In this document: one piece after another, positions 43,671 through 51,782 of the stretch | Numbering within the stretch: position 1 is the stretch's first letter | Layout of the letters: every line of letters begins with the position of its first letter | NCBI RefSeq assembly: GCF_003854895.1 | Contig: NZ_CP033966.1 | Location: 5,270,001-5,334,000 of the forward strand | Source of the DNA: Pigmentiphaga sp. H8 | GTDB taxonomy: Bacteria; Pseudomonadota; Gammaproteobacteria; Burkholderiales; Burkholderiaceae_B | Direction of reading: 5' to 3' | DNA length: 64,000 bases | Notes under the pieces: model-generated | Seen by the model: only the letters and a program-made list of their open reading frames with translations | Told to the model about the DNA's origin: nothing | Database searches by the model: none | Program-made: the position numbers and the translations under genes

Positions 43671-45151
43671 GCGAGACTCCCTTGCGGACCGGTAATGGTG
43701 TGATAGCCGCGAAACGACAGCACCCCTTCGAAGCCGAGATTGCGACCGACGCCGCTCTGCTTGAAACCGCCGAACGGTCCGCGGTCATCCTGGCCCAGCG
43801 GCCCGTGCGTATTGATGTAGGTGTAGCCGGCCTCGAACTGCCGGGCGAGCCGCCACGCGCGCGCCATGTCGCTGGTCCATACCGACGAGCACAGGCCAAA
43901 GCGCGTGTCGTTGGCCATCGCCATGCCCTGCGCTTCGTCGTCGATCGGAATGATGGGCAGGGCCGGCCCGAATTGCTCTTCGCGCACGATGTCCAGGTGT
44001 GGTTCGGGATCGAGCACCAGCGCGGGCTTCTGGAAGAAGCCCGCTCGATAGAGCGCCTCGTCGGGCACCGTACCGCACTCCCGGACTTCGGCGCCCGCGG
44101 CGCGGGCCTGCGCCAGCATGTCGGTGACGACCTTCAACTGGCGGCGATTGTTCACCGGGCCCATGGTGGTTTCCGGCAGCAGGCCGTCGCCGACCACCTG
44201 GGCCGCGGCCATGGCAGACAGACCGTCCACCACTTCGTCGTAGCGCGAACGATGCACGTACAGCCGCTTGAGCGCCATGCAGATCTGGCCCGAGGTCATG
44301 AACGCGCCCAGGTACATGCGCTGGAAGGCAGCCTGGTCCAGCACGGCATCCTCCAGCACCAGGGCCGCATCGTTACCGCCCAGTTCCAGGGTGACCGGCA
44401 CCAGTTGCCCGGCAGCCATCTTCATCACGTGCCGACCCACCGGAATGCTGCCGGTGAAATTGATCATGCGGACCGCCGGGTGCGTCAGCATCGCGTCGCC
44501 GATCTCGGACGACGAACCGGTGATCAGGTTGACCACGCCGGGCGGCAGGGCCTCGGCGATGCGGGCCACGGTCATGGCCGGCGCCATCGACGAATTCTCG
44601 GGAAGCTTGATGACGACGGTGTTGCCCGCCAGCAGCGCCTGCGGCAGCTTCGCCCCGAGGATGGACAGCGGCCAGTTCCAGGGCACGACCAGCAGGGCGA
44701 CTCCGCGCGGCTGGTGCTCCACCACGGTATCGAACGGCGGGCCCTTCATGACGTCCTGCGTGTCGAGCCGCTGCGCATACGAAGCCACTTGCACGAAGCG
44801 GCCCCCCAGCCGGCCCATCTCGATGCGCGACTCCTTCAGCACCTTGCCGTGTTCCCGTGTGAACAGCCGGATGCGCGCCTCGAAATCGGCCTCGTCCGAG
44901 GTCAGGTGCACGGCGATGCGCTGCAGGTATTCGGCGCGTTCGGCACACGACAGATCGCGCCAGGCGGGGAACGCCCGCTGCGCGGCATCGAACGCCGCCT
45001 CCACGTCGGCGACACCCGCCCGGGCCGCATGGCCGACCAGTTCGCCGGGCCGGGCGGGGTTGTAAAGAGGGTACGTCCTGCCATCGGCCGCAGGCCGGCG
45101 CTGCCCGTCGATAAACAGCTGCGATGCGCCGAGCGGATGAGCATGGTCCAT
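43667..45151 (-). CDS. Aldehyde dehydrogenase family protein
   Basis: NAD(P)-dependent aldehyde dehydrogenase, 494 residues. Catalytic residues are visible: Asn159 (VPWNWPLS), Glu256 (TLELGGND) and the nucleophile Cys291 (SGQICMA). It is the first gene of an ALDH / ThDP enzyme / Bug operon and overlaps the second gene by 4 bp. GAGGAG lies upstream of the ATG. Divergent from an iclR-type gene, probably its regulator. Substrate unknown; benzaldehyde-like or short 2-oxo-acid-derived aldehydes are plausible but not shown. Confidence 0.9.
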   Translation of the reverse strand: MDHAHPLGASQLFIDGQRRPAADGRTYPLYNPARPGELVGHAARAGVADVEAAFDAAQRAFPAWRDLSCAERAEYLQRIAVHLTSDEADFEARIRLFTREHGKVLKESRIEMGRLGGRFVQVASYAQRLDTQDVMKGPPFDTVVEHQPRGVALLVVPWNWPLSILGAKLPQALLAGNTVVIKLPENSSMAPAMTVARIAEALPPGVVNLITGSSSEIGDAMLTHPAVRMINFTGSIPVGRHVMKMAAGQLVPVTLELGGNDAALVLEDAVLDQAAFQRMYLGAFMTSGQICMALKRLYVHRSRYDEVVDGLSAMAAAQVVGDGLLPETTMGPVNNRRQLKVVTDMLAQARAAGAEVRECGTVPDEALYRAGFFQKPALVLDPEPHLDIVREEQFGPALPIIPIDDEAQGMAMANDTRFGLCSSVWTSDMARAWRLARQFEAGYTYINTHGPLGQDDRGPFGGFKQSGVGRNLGFEGVLSFRGYHTITGPQGSLA

Positions 45152-45341
45152 CTGGGTCTCCTCGCGGCATCTTCACGTGGTGCCGCTTGCGGGACGCAGT
45201 GTAGGAGTGCAGTGGAAGATTGTTCTATACAACGCAACGTCCGGGTACACCCTAGGCTCGTCTGCGCCGCGGATCCGCTTTTGCGTACTATTCGTCTCAC
45301 CGCACTGACACCGCCGCGCGCCCGCGCAGGAGCTCCCGCCC

Positions 45342-46184
45342 ATGCCCAACAGCAAACGCCCCGCCCCCGCCGCCACGAAAACCGCCGCGCCGGACCGGCG
45401 CAGCAAGGTGCAGTCGGCCGGCATGGGCATGTCCATACTGAAAGCCCTGGCCGGCATGGGCGGCGCGGCCTCGCTGACCGCGCTGGCCGCCCGGGTGGAC
45501 GAGAACCCGTCCAAGGTGCACCGCTATCTGGCCAGCCTGGTGGAGGCCGACCTGGTCGTGCAGGACATCTCCAGTTCACACTACGTGCTGGGCCCGGAAT
45601 CGCTGGCCATCGGACTGGCCGCGATGCGGCAGTCCGACCCCCTGACCCTGGCGGCGGCCGAGCTGGTGCAGCTGGGCGAGTCCCGCAACCTGTCCTGCTT
45701 CGTATCGGTGCTCGGCAACTGCGGTCCGACCATCGTGCGCTGGAGCGAACCGACGCAGCCGGTCGCCGTGAACGTAAGGATCGGCTCGGTGATGCCGGTA
45801 TTGTGGTCGGCCACCGGCCGCGCATTCGGCGCCTTCTCGCGTTCGACCGCGCAACTCGAGGCGCTGATCGCGCACGAACTGGAAATCGCCACGCCCCGGC
45901 AGCGCGCACTGCTGGCCGATCGCCGCGCAGCGGATCACTTGTTCGAGGAAATCCGCGCGCGGGGCTGCGCGCCGGTCAGCGACCTGTACCTGAACGGCAT
46001 CAGCGCGGTCGCCGCCCCGGTGCGCAACGCCGATGGCGCGGTGCCCGTGGTGATCACCGCGCTGGGGCCATCCGGCGCGTTCGACCCCTCCCCCGGCGGC
46101 GAAATCGCTGGAGCGGTACGACAGGCAGCGGCCGCGGTCAGCAAGCGGCTCGGTCATGGGGGGGTGGTGATTCTCCCGATTTAA
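45342..46184 (+). CDS. IclR-family transcriptional regulator
   Basis: A 280-residue regulator with an N-terminal winged helix (SILKALAGMGGAASLTALAARVDENPSKVHRYLASLVEADLV, from about residue 30) and an IclR effector domain (from SSHYVLGPESLAIGLAA to the C terminus). A basic, Ala/Pro-rich 25-residue tail precedes the HTH. It is divergent from the ALDH operon and upstream, on the same strand, of a P450 gene 71 bp away, so it could control either or both. Confidence 0.9.
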   Translation: MPNSKRPAPAATKTAAPDRRSKVQSAGMGMSILKALAGMGGAASLTALAARVDENPSKVHRYLASLVEADLVVQDISSSHYVLGPESLAIGLAAMRQSDPLTLAAAELVQLGESRNLSCFVSVLGNCGPTIVRWSEPTQPVAVNVRIGSVMPVLWSATGRAFGAFSRSTAQLEALIAHELEIATPRQRALLADRRAADHLFEEIRARGCAPVSDLYLNGISAVAAPVRNADGAVPVVITALGPSGAFDPSPGGEIAGAVRQAAAAVSKRLGHGGVVILPI

Positions 46185-46187
46185 TTT

Positions 46188-46214
46188 TACGCATTGCGTA
46201 TAATAATTACGCAA
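46188..46214 (+). promoter_or_regulatory. Operator-like repeats overlapping a TATAAT box before the P450 gene
   Basis: TACGCA-T-TGCGTA (46188-46200) is a palindrome, and a third half-site TTACGCAA lies at 46207-46214. A consensus -10 box TATAAT occupies 46199-46204 between them. The arrangement predicts repression by a dimeric regulator at this promoter. No convincing -35 was found, which would fit a promoter needing an activator. Confidence 0.55.
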
Positions 46215-46255
46215 ATGGACCCCTCCCCTCGGGATCCGGCAACAGGAGACACGCC

Positions 46256-48598
46256 ATGTCCGCACCCCCGCCCCGGGCCGGAGGCTGCCCGATCCATCAC
46301 GACGCCGCGTCCGCCGGCGTCGGCCCCACCGGCTGCCCCGTCAGCGCGCGCGCCGCCGGTTTCGACCCGTTCGAAGACGGCTACCAGCAGGATCCGCCCG
46401 AGTACGTGCGCTGGGCGCGCGAACAGGAACCCATTTTCTACAGCCCCCGGCTGGGCTACTGGGTGGTCACGCGCTACGAGGCCATCAAGGCCATCTTCCG
46501 CGACAACATCACCTTCAGCCCCTCGATCGCGCTGGAGAAGATCACCCCCACCGGCCCCGAGGCCAACGCGGTGCTCGAACAGTACGGCTACGCGATGAAC
46601 CGCACCCTGGTCAACGAGGACGAGCCGGCGCACATGCCGCGCCGGCGCGTCCTGATGGAGCCCTTCACGCCCGAACACCTCAAGCACCACGAACCCATGG
46701 TGCGGCGGCTGGCGCGCGAATACGTGGACCGCTTCGTCGATGACGGCCGCGCCGACCTGGTCGACCAGATGCTGTGGGAAGTGCCGCTGACCGTGGCGCT
46801 GCATTTCCTGGGCGTGCCCGAGGAAGACATGGACACGCTGCGGCGCTATTCCATCGCCCACACCGTCAACACCTGGGGCCGTCCCGAACCCGAGGAACAG
46901 GTGGCGGTGGCCCATGCCGTCGGCAACTTCTGGCAATACGCCGGCAAGGTGCTGGAAAAGATGCGCCAGGCCCCGGACCAGCCCGGCTGGATGCGCTACG
47001 GCATCCGCAAGCAGCAGGAGCACCCGGAGGTGGTGACCGACTCCTACCTGCATTCGATGATGATGGCCGGCATCGTCGCCGCCCACGAGACCACCGCCAA
47101 CGCCACGGCCAATGCGATCAAGCTGCTGTTGCAGCATCCCGACGCCTGGCGCGAAATCTGCGAGGACCCGGGCCTGATCCCCAGCGCGGTCGAGGAATGC
47201 CTGCGCCACAACGGCTCGGTGGCGGCATGGCGCCGCCTGGTGACCCGCGACACGCGCATCGAGGGCGTGGATATCCCCGCCGGATCGAAGCTGCTGATCG
47301 TGACCTCGTCGGCCAACCACGACGACCGCCACTTCGCCGACGCCGATTTCTTCGACATCCGCCGCGAGAATGCCAGCGATCACCTGACCTTCGGCTATGG
47401 CTCGCACCAATGCATGGGCAAGAACCTGGCCCGCATGGAAATGCAGATTTTCCTGCAGGAGCTGACGCGCCGCCTGCCTCACATGCGCCTGGCCGACCAG
47501 CGTTTCAGCTACGTGCCCAATACCTCGTTCCGCGGGCCGGAGCACCTGTGGGTGGAGTGGGACCCGGCACGGAACCCCGAGCGCCAGGATGCCACGCTGC
47601 TGCAAATCCAGCCGCCGGTGCGCATAGGCGAACCCTCGCGCCACGCCATCGCGCGCAGCGTGGTGGTGGAAAGCGCCACCCCGGTGGCCGACGGCATCGT
47701 CAAGCTGCGCCTGGTGTCGCCCGACGGCCGCGCGCTGCCGCGCTGGGCCCCCGGCTCGCACATCGACGTCGAGTGCGGCGAACCCGAACGCTCGCGCCAA
47801 TACTCGCTGTGCGGAGACCCCGCCGACGCGGGCGCTCTGGAGATCGCTGTCCTGCATGAACCCGAGGGGCGCGGCGGATCATCCTGGATACACGGCCGCG
47901 TGCGCGTGGGCGACAAGCTGCGCATACGCGGCCCGCGCAACCACTTCCGCCTGGACGAGACGGCGGAGAAACTGATACTGGTCGCCGGCGGCATCGGCAT
48001 CACGCCCATCGCCGCCATGGCCCGCCGCGCCCGCGAACTGGGCATGGACTACGAGCTGCACTACAGCGGCCGCAGTCGCGCCGGCATGGCCTTCCTGGAC
48101 GAACTGGCCACCCTGCATGGCGAGCGCCTGCACGTGTACGTCTCGGAAGAAGGCCAGCGCAACGACCTGGCCGCGCTGCTGGGCCAGCCCCGGGAAGGCT
48201 GGAAGATCTGCGCCTGCGGCCCCAAGCGCATGCTCCAAGCCCTGGAAGCGCACTGCGCGGCCTGGCCGGACGATGCGCTGCGCATCGAGCACTTCGAGTC
48301 CAATCTCGCCCAGCTCGACCCGGCCAGGGAACACGCCTTCGAGGTGGAACTGAAGGATTCCGGCATCACCGTGACGGTCCCGGCGGATCGCACCGTGCTG
48401 GCCTCGCTGCGCGCCGCCAACATCGACGTGCCCAGCGACTGCGAGGAAGGCCTGTGCGGTTCGTGCGAGGTGCGCGTGCTGGCCGGCCAGGTCGACCATC
48501 GCGACATGGTGCTGACCAAGGCCGAGCGCGAGGCGAACGACCGGATGATGACCTGCTGTTCGCGGGCGTGCGCCGGGAAACTGGTGCTGGAGCTGTAG
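46256..48598 (+). CDS. Self-sufficient cytochrome P450 of the CYP116B type (P450-reductase fusion)
   Basis: A 780-residue single-chain monooxygenase. P450 domain (about 30-445): I-helix AGIVAAHETT (271-280), ExxR 314-317 and heme ligand Cys386 in FGYGSHQCMGKN. Then a phthalate-dioxygenase-reductase-like part: FMN/NAD(P)H domain (SRQYSLCGDP, VAGGIGITPI) and a plant-type [2Fe-2S] domain with Cys729, Cys734, Cys737 and a fourth Cys near 767. This is the layout and close sequence of P450RhF/CYP116B1. Two Cys-Pro motifs (Cys11, Cys27) at the N terminus are shared with that family. ATG at 46256 has AGGAGA 6 bp before it. Family members hydroxylate or O-dealkylate aromatics and herbicides; substrate here unknown. 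Confidence 0.93.
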   Translation: MSAPPPRAGGCPIHHDAASAGVGPTGCPVSARAAGFDPFEDGYQQDPPEYVRWAREQEPIFYSPRLGYWVVTRYEAIKAIFRDNITFSPSIALEKITPTGPEANAVLEQYGYAMNRTLVNEDEPAHMPRRRVLMEPFTPEHLKHHEPMVRRLAREYVDRFVDDGRADLVDQMLWEVPLTVALHFLGVPEEDMDTLRRYSIAHTVNTWGRPEPEEQVAVAHAVGNFWQYAGKVLEKMRQAPDQPGWMRYGIRKQQEHPEVVTDSYLHSMMMAGIVAAHETTANATANAIKLLLQHPDAWREICEDPGLIPSAVEECLRHNGSVAAWRRLVTRDTRIEGVDIPAGSKLLIVTSSANHDDRHFADADFFDIRRENASDHLTFGYGSHQCMGKNLARMEMQIFLQELTRRLPHMRLADQRFSYVPNTSFRGPEHLWVEWDPARNPERQDATLLQIQPPVRIGEPSRHAIARSVVVESATPVADGIVKLRLVSPDGRALPRWAPGSHIDVECGEPERSRQYSLCGDPADAGALEIAVLHEPEGRGGSSWIHGRVRVGDKLRIRGPRNHFRLDETAEKLILVAGGIGITPIAAMARRARELGMDYELHYSGRSRAGMAFLDELATLHGERLHVYVSEEGQRNDLAALLGQPREGWKICACGPKRMLQALEAHCAAWPDDALRIEHFESNLAQLDPAREHAFEVELKDSGITVTVPADRTVLASLRAANIDVPSDCEEGLCGSCEVRVLAGQVDHRDMVLTKAEREANDRMMTCCSRACAGKLVLEL

Positions 48599-48658
48599 CG
48601 CGCCTGCCGGGCGGGATGCGGTACCATCGGCCCACCCAGTCCCGCTCCGTCCCGCACC

Positions 48659-49129
48659 GTGTTCCACGTCATCCTCGTCCACCCCGAAATACCGCCCAAC
48701 ACCGGCAACGCCATCCGGCTCGCCGCCAATACCGGCGTGCAACTGCACCTGGTGCGCCCGCTGGGCTTCGAGCTCGAGGACGCCAAGCTGCGGCGCGCGG
48801 GGCTGGACTATCACGAATGGGCCTCGGTCCAGGTGCATGACGATTTCGCCGCCGCCATCGCCGCCACCGGCGCGGCGGCGGACCGCGTGTTCGCCTTCAC
48901 GACGCGTGGGTCCCGGCTGTTCGGCGCGGTCCGTTTCCAGCCCGGCGACGCCTTCGTGTTCGGCAGCGAAACGGCCGGCCTGCCCGCCGCCATCCGCGAC
49001 GGCTTTCCCGAGGAACAGCGGCTGCGCCTGCCGATGCGGCCGGGCCAGCGCAGCCTGAACCTGTCCAACTCCGTGGCGGTAACGGTGTTCGAGGCCTGGC
49101 GGCAATCCGGCTACGAAGGCGGCCTGTAA
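48659..49129 (+). CDS. trmL: tRNA (cytidine(34)-2'-O)-methyltransferase
   Basis: TrmL methylates the 2'-OH of the wobble base of certain tRNA-Leu species. The 156-residue SPOUT enzyme has the family start FHVILVHPEIPPNTGNAIRLAANTG and the knot motifs FGSETAGLP and RLPMRPGQRSLNLSNSVAV. The start codon is GTG at 48659; no ATG is available in frame before the conserved start. It follows the P450 gene by 60 bp and may share its transcript or have its own promoter. Confidence 0.94.
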   Translation: MFHVILVHPEIPPNTGNAIRLAANTGVQLHLVRPLGFELEDAKLRRAGLDYHEWASVQVHDDFAAAIAATGAAADRVFAFTTRGSRLFGAVRFQPGDAFVFGSETAGLPAAIRDGFPEEQRLRLPMRPGQRSLNLSNSVAVTVFEAWRQSGYEGGL

Positions 49130-49152
49130 GATACGAAAAAAGGAGGAACGCG

Positions 49153-50277
49153 ATGCCCATACTGACCACCCACGTCGGCAGTCTTCCCCGCGGTGACGAG
49201 CTGGCGCAGCTGCTGCTCGCGCGCGACCATGGCCAGGAGGTCGACCCCGATCAATTCGAGCGGACCGTGCAGGCGGCCATCGACGGCGCGGTGCAGAAGC
49301 AGGTCCGGGCCGGCGTCGACATCATGAGCGACGGCGAACTCGGCAAGGTCGGCTACGCCACCTACATCACCGAACGGCTGGAAGGCTTCGGCGGCCACAT
49401 CGACCGGCAGCCCGCCAAGGATCTGGCCGACTTCCCCGACCTGCGCAAGAAGCTGGCCGCGATCATGGGGTCCCAGGAATTCGTGCGCGCCGCCTGCGTC
49501 GGCCCGGTCAAGCTGCGCACCATGGAGCCCTGCCATGCCGACATCCGCCGCTTCAAGTCCGCGGTCGAGCGGCACGGCCAGGGCCGCCGGGCCTTCATGA
49601 ACGCCGCCTCGCCGGGGCTGGTGACCGCGTTCCAGCCCAACAAGCACTACCCGACGCACGAGGCCTACCTGGCGGACCTGGTCGAGGCCATGCGTCCTGA
49701 ATACGAGGCCATCGTGGCGGCGGGCTTCGACCTGCAACTGGACTGCCCGGACCTGGCCATGGCCGCGCACACCGGCTACCAGAACCTGAGCGAAGCCGAA
49801 TTCGTGCAGCGGGCGTGGCAGAACGTCGAGGCGCTGAACGCGGCCACGAGCAACATCCTGCCCGAGAAGCTGCGCATGCACATCTGCTGGGGCAACTACG
49901 AAGGTCCGCACCACTGCGACATCGCGCTGGAAAAAATCATCGACCTGATCCTGGCCGCCCGGCCGGCCACCGTGCTGTTCGAAGCGGCCAATCCGCGCCA
50001 CGAACACGAATGGGAGATCTGGCGCGCGGCCAGGCCCGAGAACAAGATCCTGGCACCCGGGCTGATCGACAGCTGCTCGAACTACGTCGAGCATCCGGAA
50101 CTGATCCGCCAGCGGCTGGAGCGCTACGTCTCGTTCATGGGCGAAGACCGGGTGGTGGCAAGCACCGACTGCGGCTTCGGCACCTTCGCGAACTACGGCA
50201 AGATCGATCCGGCCGTGACCTGGATGAAGCTGTCGGCGCTGCGCGACGGCGCCGACCGGGCCAGCGCGGCCCGATAG
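49153..50277 (+). CDS. MetE C-terminal-domain-like methyltransferase
   Basis: A 374-residue protein equal to the C-terminal catalytic half of cobalamin-independent methionine synthase. The zinc ligands are conserved: His243 and Cys245 (HICWGNYEG), Glu277 (LFEAANPRHEHEW) and Cys340 (STDCGFGTFA). Stand-alone forms lack the N-terminal folate-binding half and use other methyl donors or substrates, so methionine synthesis from methyl-tetrahydrofolate should not be assumed. AAGGAGGA precedes the ATG. It starts 23 bp after trmL and is convergent with an ALDH gene. Confidence 0.88.
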   Translation: MPILTTHVGSLPRGDELAQLLLARDHGQEVDPDQFERTVQAAIDGAVQKQVRAGVDIMSDGELGKVGYATYITERLEGFGGHIDRQPAKDLADFPDLRKKLAAIMGSQEFVRAACVGPVKLRTMEPCHADIRRFKSAVERHGQGRRAFMNAASPGLVTAFQPNKHYPTHEAYLADLVEAMRPEYEAIVAAGFDLQLDCPDLAMAAHTGYQNLSEAEFVQRAWQNVEALNAATSNILPEKLRMHICWGNYEGPHHCDIALEKIIDLILAARPATVLFEAANPRHEHEWEIWRAARPENKILAPGLIDSCSNYVEHPELIRQRLERYVSFMGEDRVVASTDCGFGTFANYGKIDPAVTWMKLSALRDGADRASAAR

Positions 50278-50287
50278 GCGGACACGG

Positions 50288-50319
50288 AGGCGGCGGCCCG
50301 CGCCCGCGGGCCGCCGCCT
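50288..50319. terminator. 32-bp perfect palindrome between convergent genes
   Basis: AGGCGGCGGCCCGCG and its exact reverse complement are separated by CC, so a stem of about 14 bp can form in either transcript. It includes the last bases of the ALDH stop codon on the minus strand and starts 10 bp after the MetE-like stop. There is no T-tract; it probably acts as a bidirectional transcript end or 3' stabiliser. Confidence 0.5.
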
Positions 50320-51778
50320 ACCACTCCACCGCCACGTACTTCGTCTCCATGTATTCCTGCATGCCTTCCCAGCTGCCTTCCCGGCCCAGGCCGCTCTGCT
50401 TGACGCCGCCGAACGGCGCCGCCGGGTCCGAGACCAGCCCCCGGTTCAGCGCCACCATGCCGAACTCCAGCCGCTCGGCCAGCTTCAGGCCCTTGGCCAG
50501 ATCGCGCGTATAGAGGTACGCGGCCAGGCCGTATTCCGTGCCGTTGGCCAGTTCCACCATCTCGTCCTCGGACGCCACGCGCACGATGGGCGCGACGGGG
50601 CCGAAGATCTCCTCGCTCAGCACGCGGCTGTCGGCAGGGACATCACCCAGGACGGTGGGCGGATAGAAATAGCCGGGACCGGACAGCCTTTCCCCGCCGC
50701 ACAGCACTTTCGCCCCGCGCGAGACGGCGTCCTCGACCAGTTCCTCGACCTTGTCGCGGGTCGCGGCGTCGATCAGGCTGCCGACCTGGTTGGCCTCGTC
50801 CAGGCCGTGGCCGATCTTCTGGGCGCGCATCCGTTCTGCGAAAGCGCGGACGAAGGCGTCGTAGACGCCCGCCCCGACGTAGAAGCGGTTGGCCGCCGTG
50901 CAGGCCTCGCCCATGTTGCGCATCTTGGCGATCATCGCGCCGTCGACCGCGGCTTGCACGTCGGCGTCGTCCAGCACCAGGAACGGCGCGTTGCCGCCCA
51001 GCTCCATCGGCGTCTTCAAGACCTGGTCGGCGGCGGCCTTCAGCAGGATGCGCCCCACCTCGGTCGAGCCGGTGAAGGACACCAGCCGCACGCGCGGATC
51101 GTGCAGCCAAAGATCCACCAGCGGACCCGAGCGCGACGTCGGCACGATGTTGACCACGCCGTCCGGCACGCCCGCCTCGGCCAGGATGTCGGCCAGCGCC
51201 AGCATGCTGAGCGGCGTCAGCGAGGCCGGCTTGACCAGCACCGTGCAGCCGGCCGCCAGCGCGGGCGCGATCTTGCGCGCCCCCATGGCCGAGGGAAAAT
51301 TCCAGGGCGTGACCAGCGCCACGACGCCTATGGGCTGGTGCTGGACCAGGATCCGGTAGCCGCCGGCCGGCGCGTGGCTGACCGATCCCAGGTTGCGGCA
51401 GGCCTCTTCCGAATACCAGCGGAAGAACTCCGCGGCGTAGCGGGTCTCGGCCCGGCTGTCGGCCAGCGGCTTGCCGTTCTCCAGCGTGATGATGCGCGCC
51501 AGCTCCTCCAGCCGTTCCAGCATCAGCAGGTGGACCTTGCGCAGCACCTCGGCCCGGGTGCGGGGCGGCGTGTCGCGCCACGCGGGCAGGGCCGCCGCCG
51601 CCGCGTCGACGGCCGCGCGCGCGTCGTCCAGGCCGGCATCGGCCACCTGGGCGACCCGCTCGCCCGTGGCCGGGTCCGAGACCGTGAACGAACGCGGCTG
51701 GGCCGGCTTGGCCCAGTTGCCGTCTATGTAGAGATCGGTGGGCAGATTGGCGATGGATAGCATGGGGGTCTCGCGCAT
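50318..51778 (-). CDS. NAD(P)-dependent aldehyde dehydrogenase (succinate-semialdehyde dehydrogenase-like)
   Basis: A 486-residue ALDH with the GabD-type sequence: Asn160 (TPWNFPSAMG), Glu259 (PMELGGNAPF), nucleophile Cys293 (GEACTAANRF). It resembles succinate- or 2-oxoglutarate-semialdehyde dehydrogenases. Final gene of the FAH/Bug/OCD/DapA-like/ALDH operon, 4 bp after the DapA-like stop, so it should oxidise a semialdehyde made by that pathway. An internal ATG five codons in (51763) is an alternative start. Confidence 0.88.
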   Translation of the reverse strand: MRETPMLSIANLPTDLYIDGNWAKPAQPRSFTVSDPATGERVAQVADAGLDDARAAVDAAAAALPAWRDTPPRTRAEVLRKVHLLMLERLEELARIITLENGKPLADSRAETRYAAEFFRWYSEEACRNLGSVSHAPAGGYRILVQHQPIGVVALVTPWNFPSAMGARKIAPALAAGCTVLVKPASLTPLSMLALADILAEAGVPDGVVNIVPTSRSGPLVDLWLHDPRVRLVSFTGSTEVGRILLKAAADQVLKTPMELGGNAPFLVLDDADVQAAVDGAMIAKMRNMGEACTAANRFYVGAGVYDAFVRAFAERMRAQKIGHGLDEANQVGSLIDAATRDKVEELVEDAVSRGAKVLCGGERLSGPGYFYPPTVLGDVPADSRVLSEEIFGPVAPIVRVASEDEMVELANGTEYGLAAYLYTRDLAKGLKLAERLEFGMVALNRGLVSDPAAPFGGVKQSGLGREGSWEGMQEYMETKYVAVEW

Positions 51779-51782
51779 GGGC

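Noticed and set aside
43682..46255. Apparent 850-codon N-terminal extension of the P450
   Set aside because: The extension is antisense to the aldehyde dehydrogenase gene and out of frame with iclR. The real P450 start at 46256 has a ribosome site and matches family N termini.
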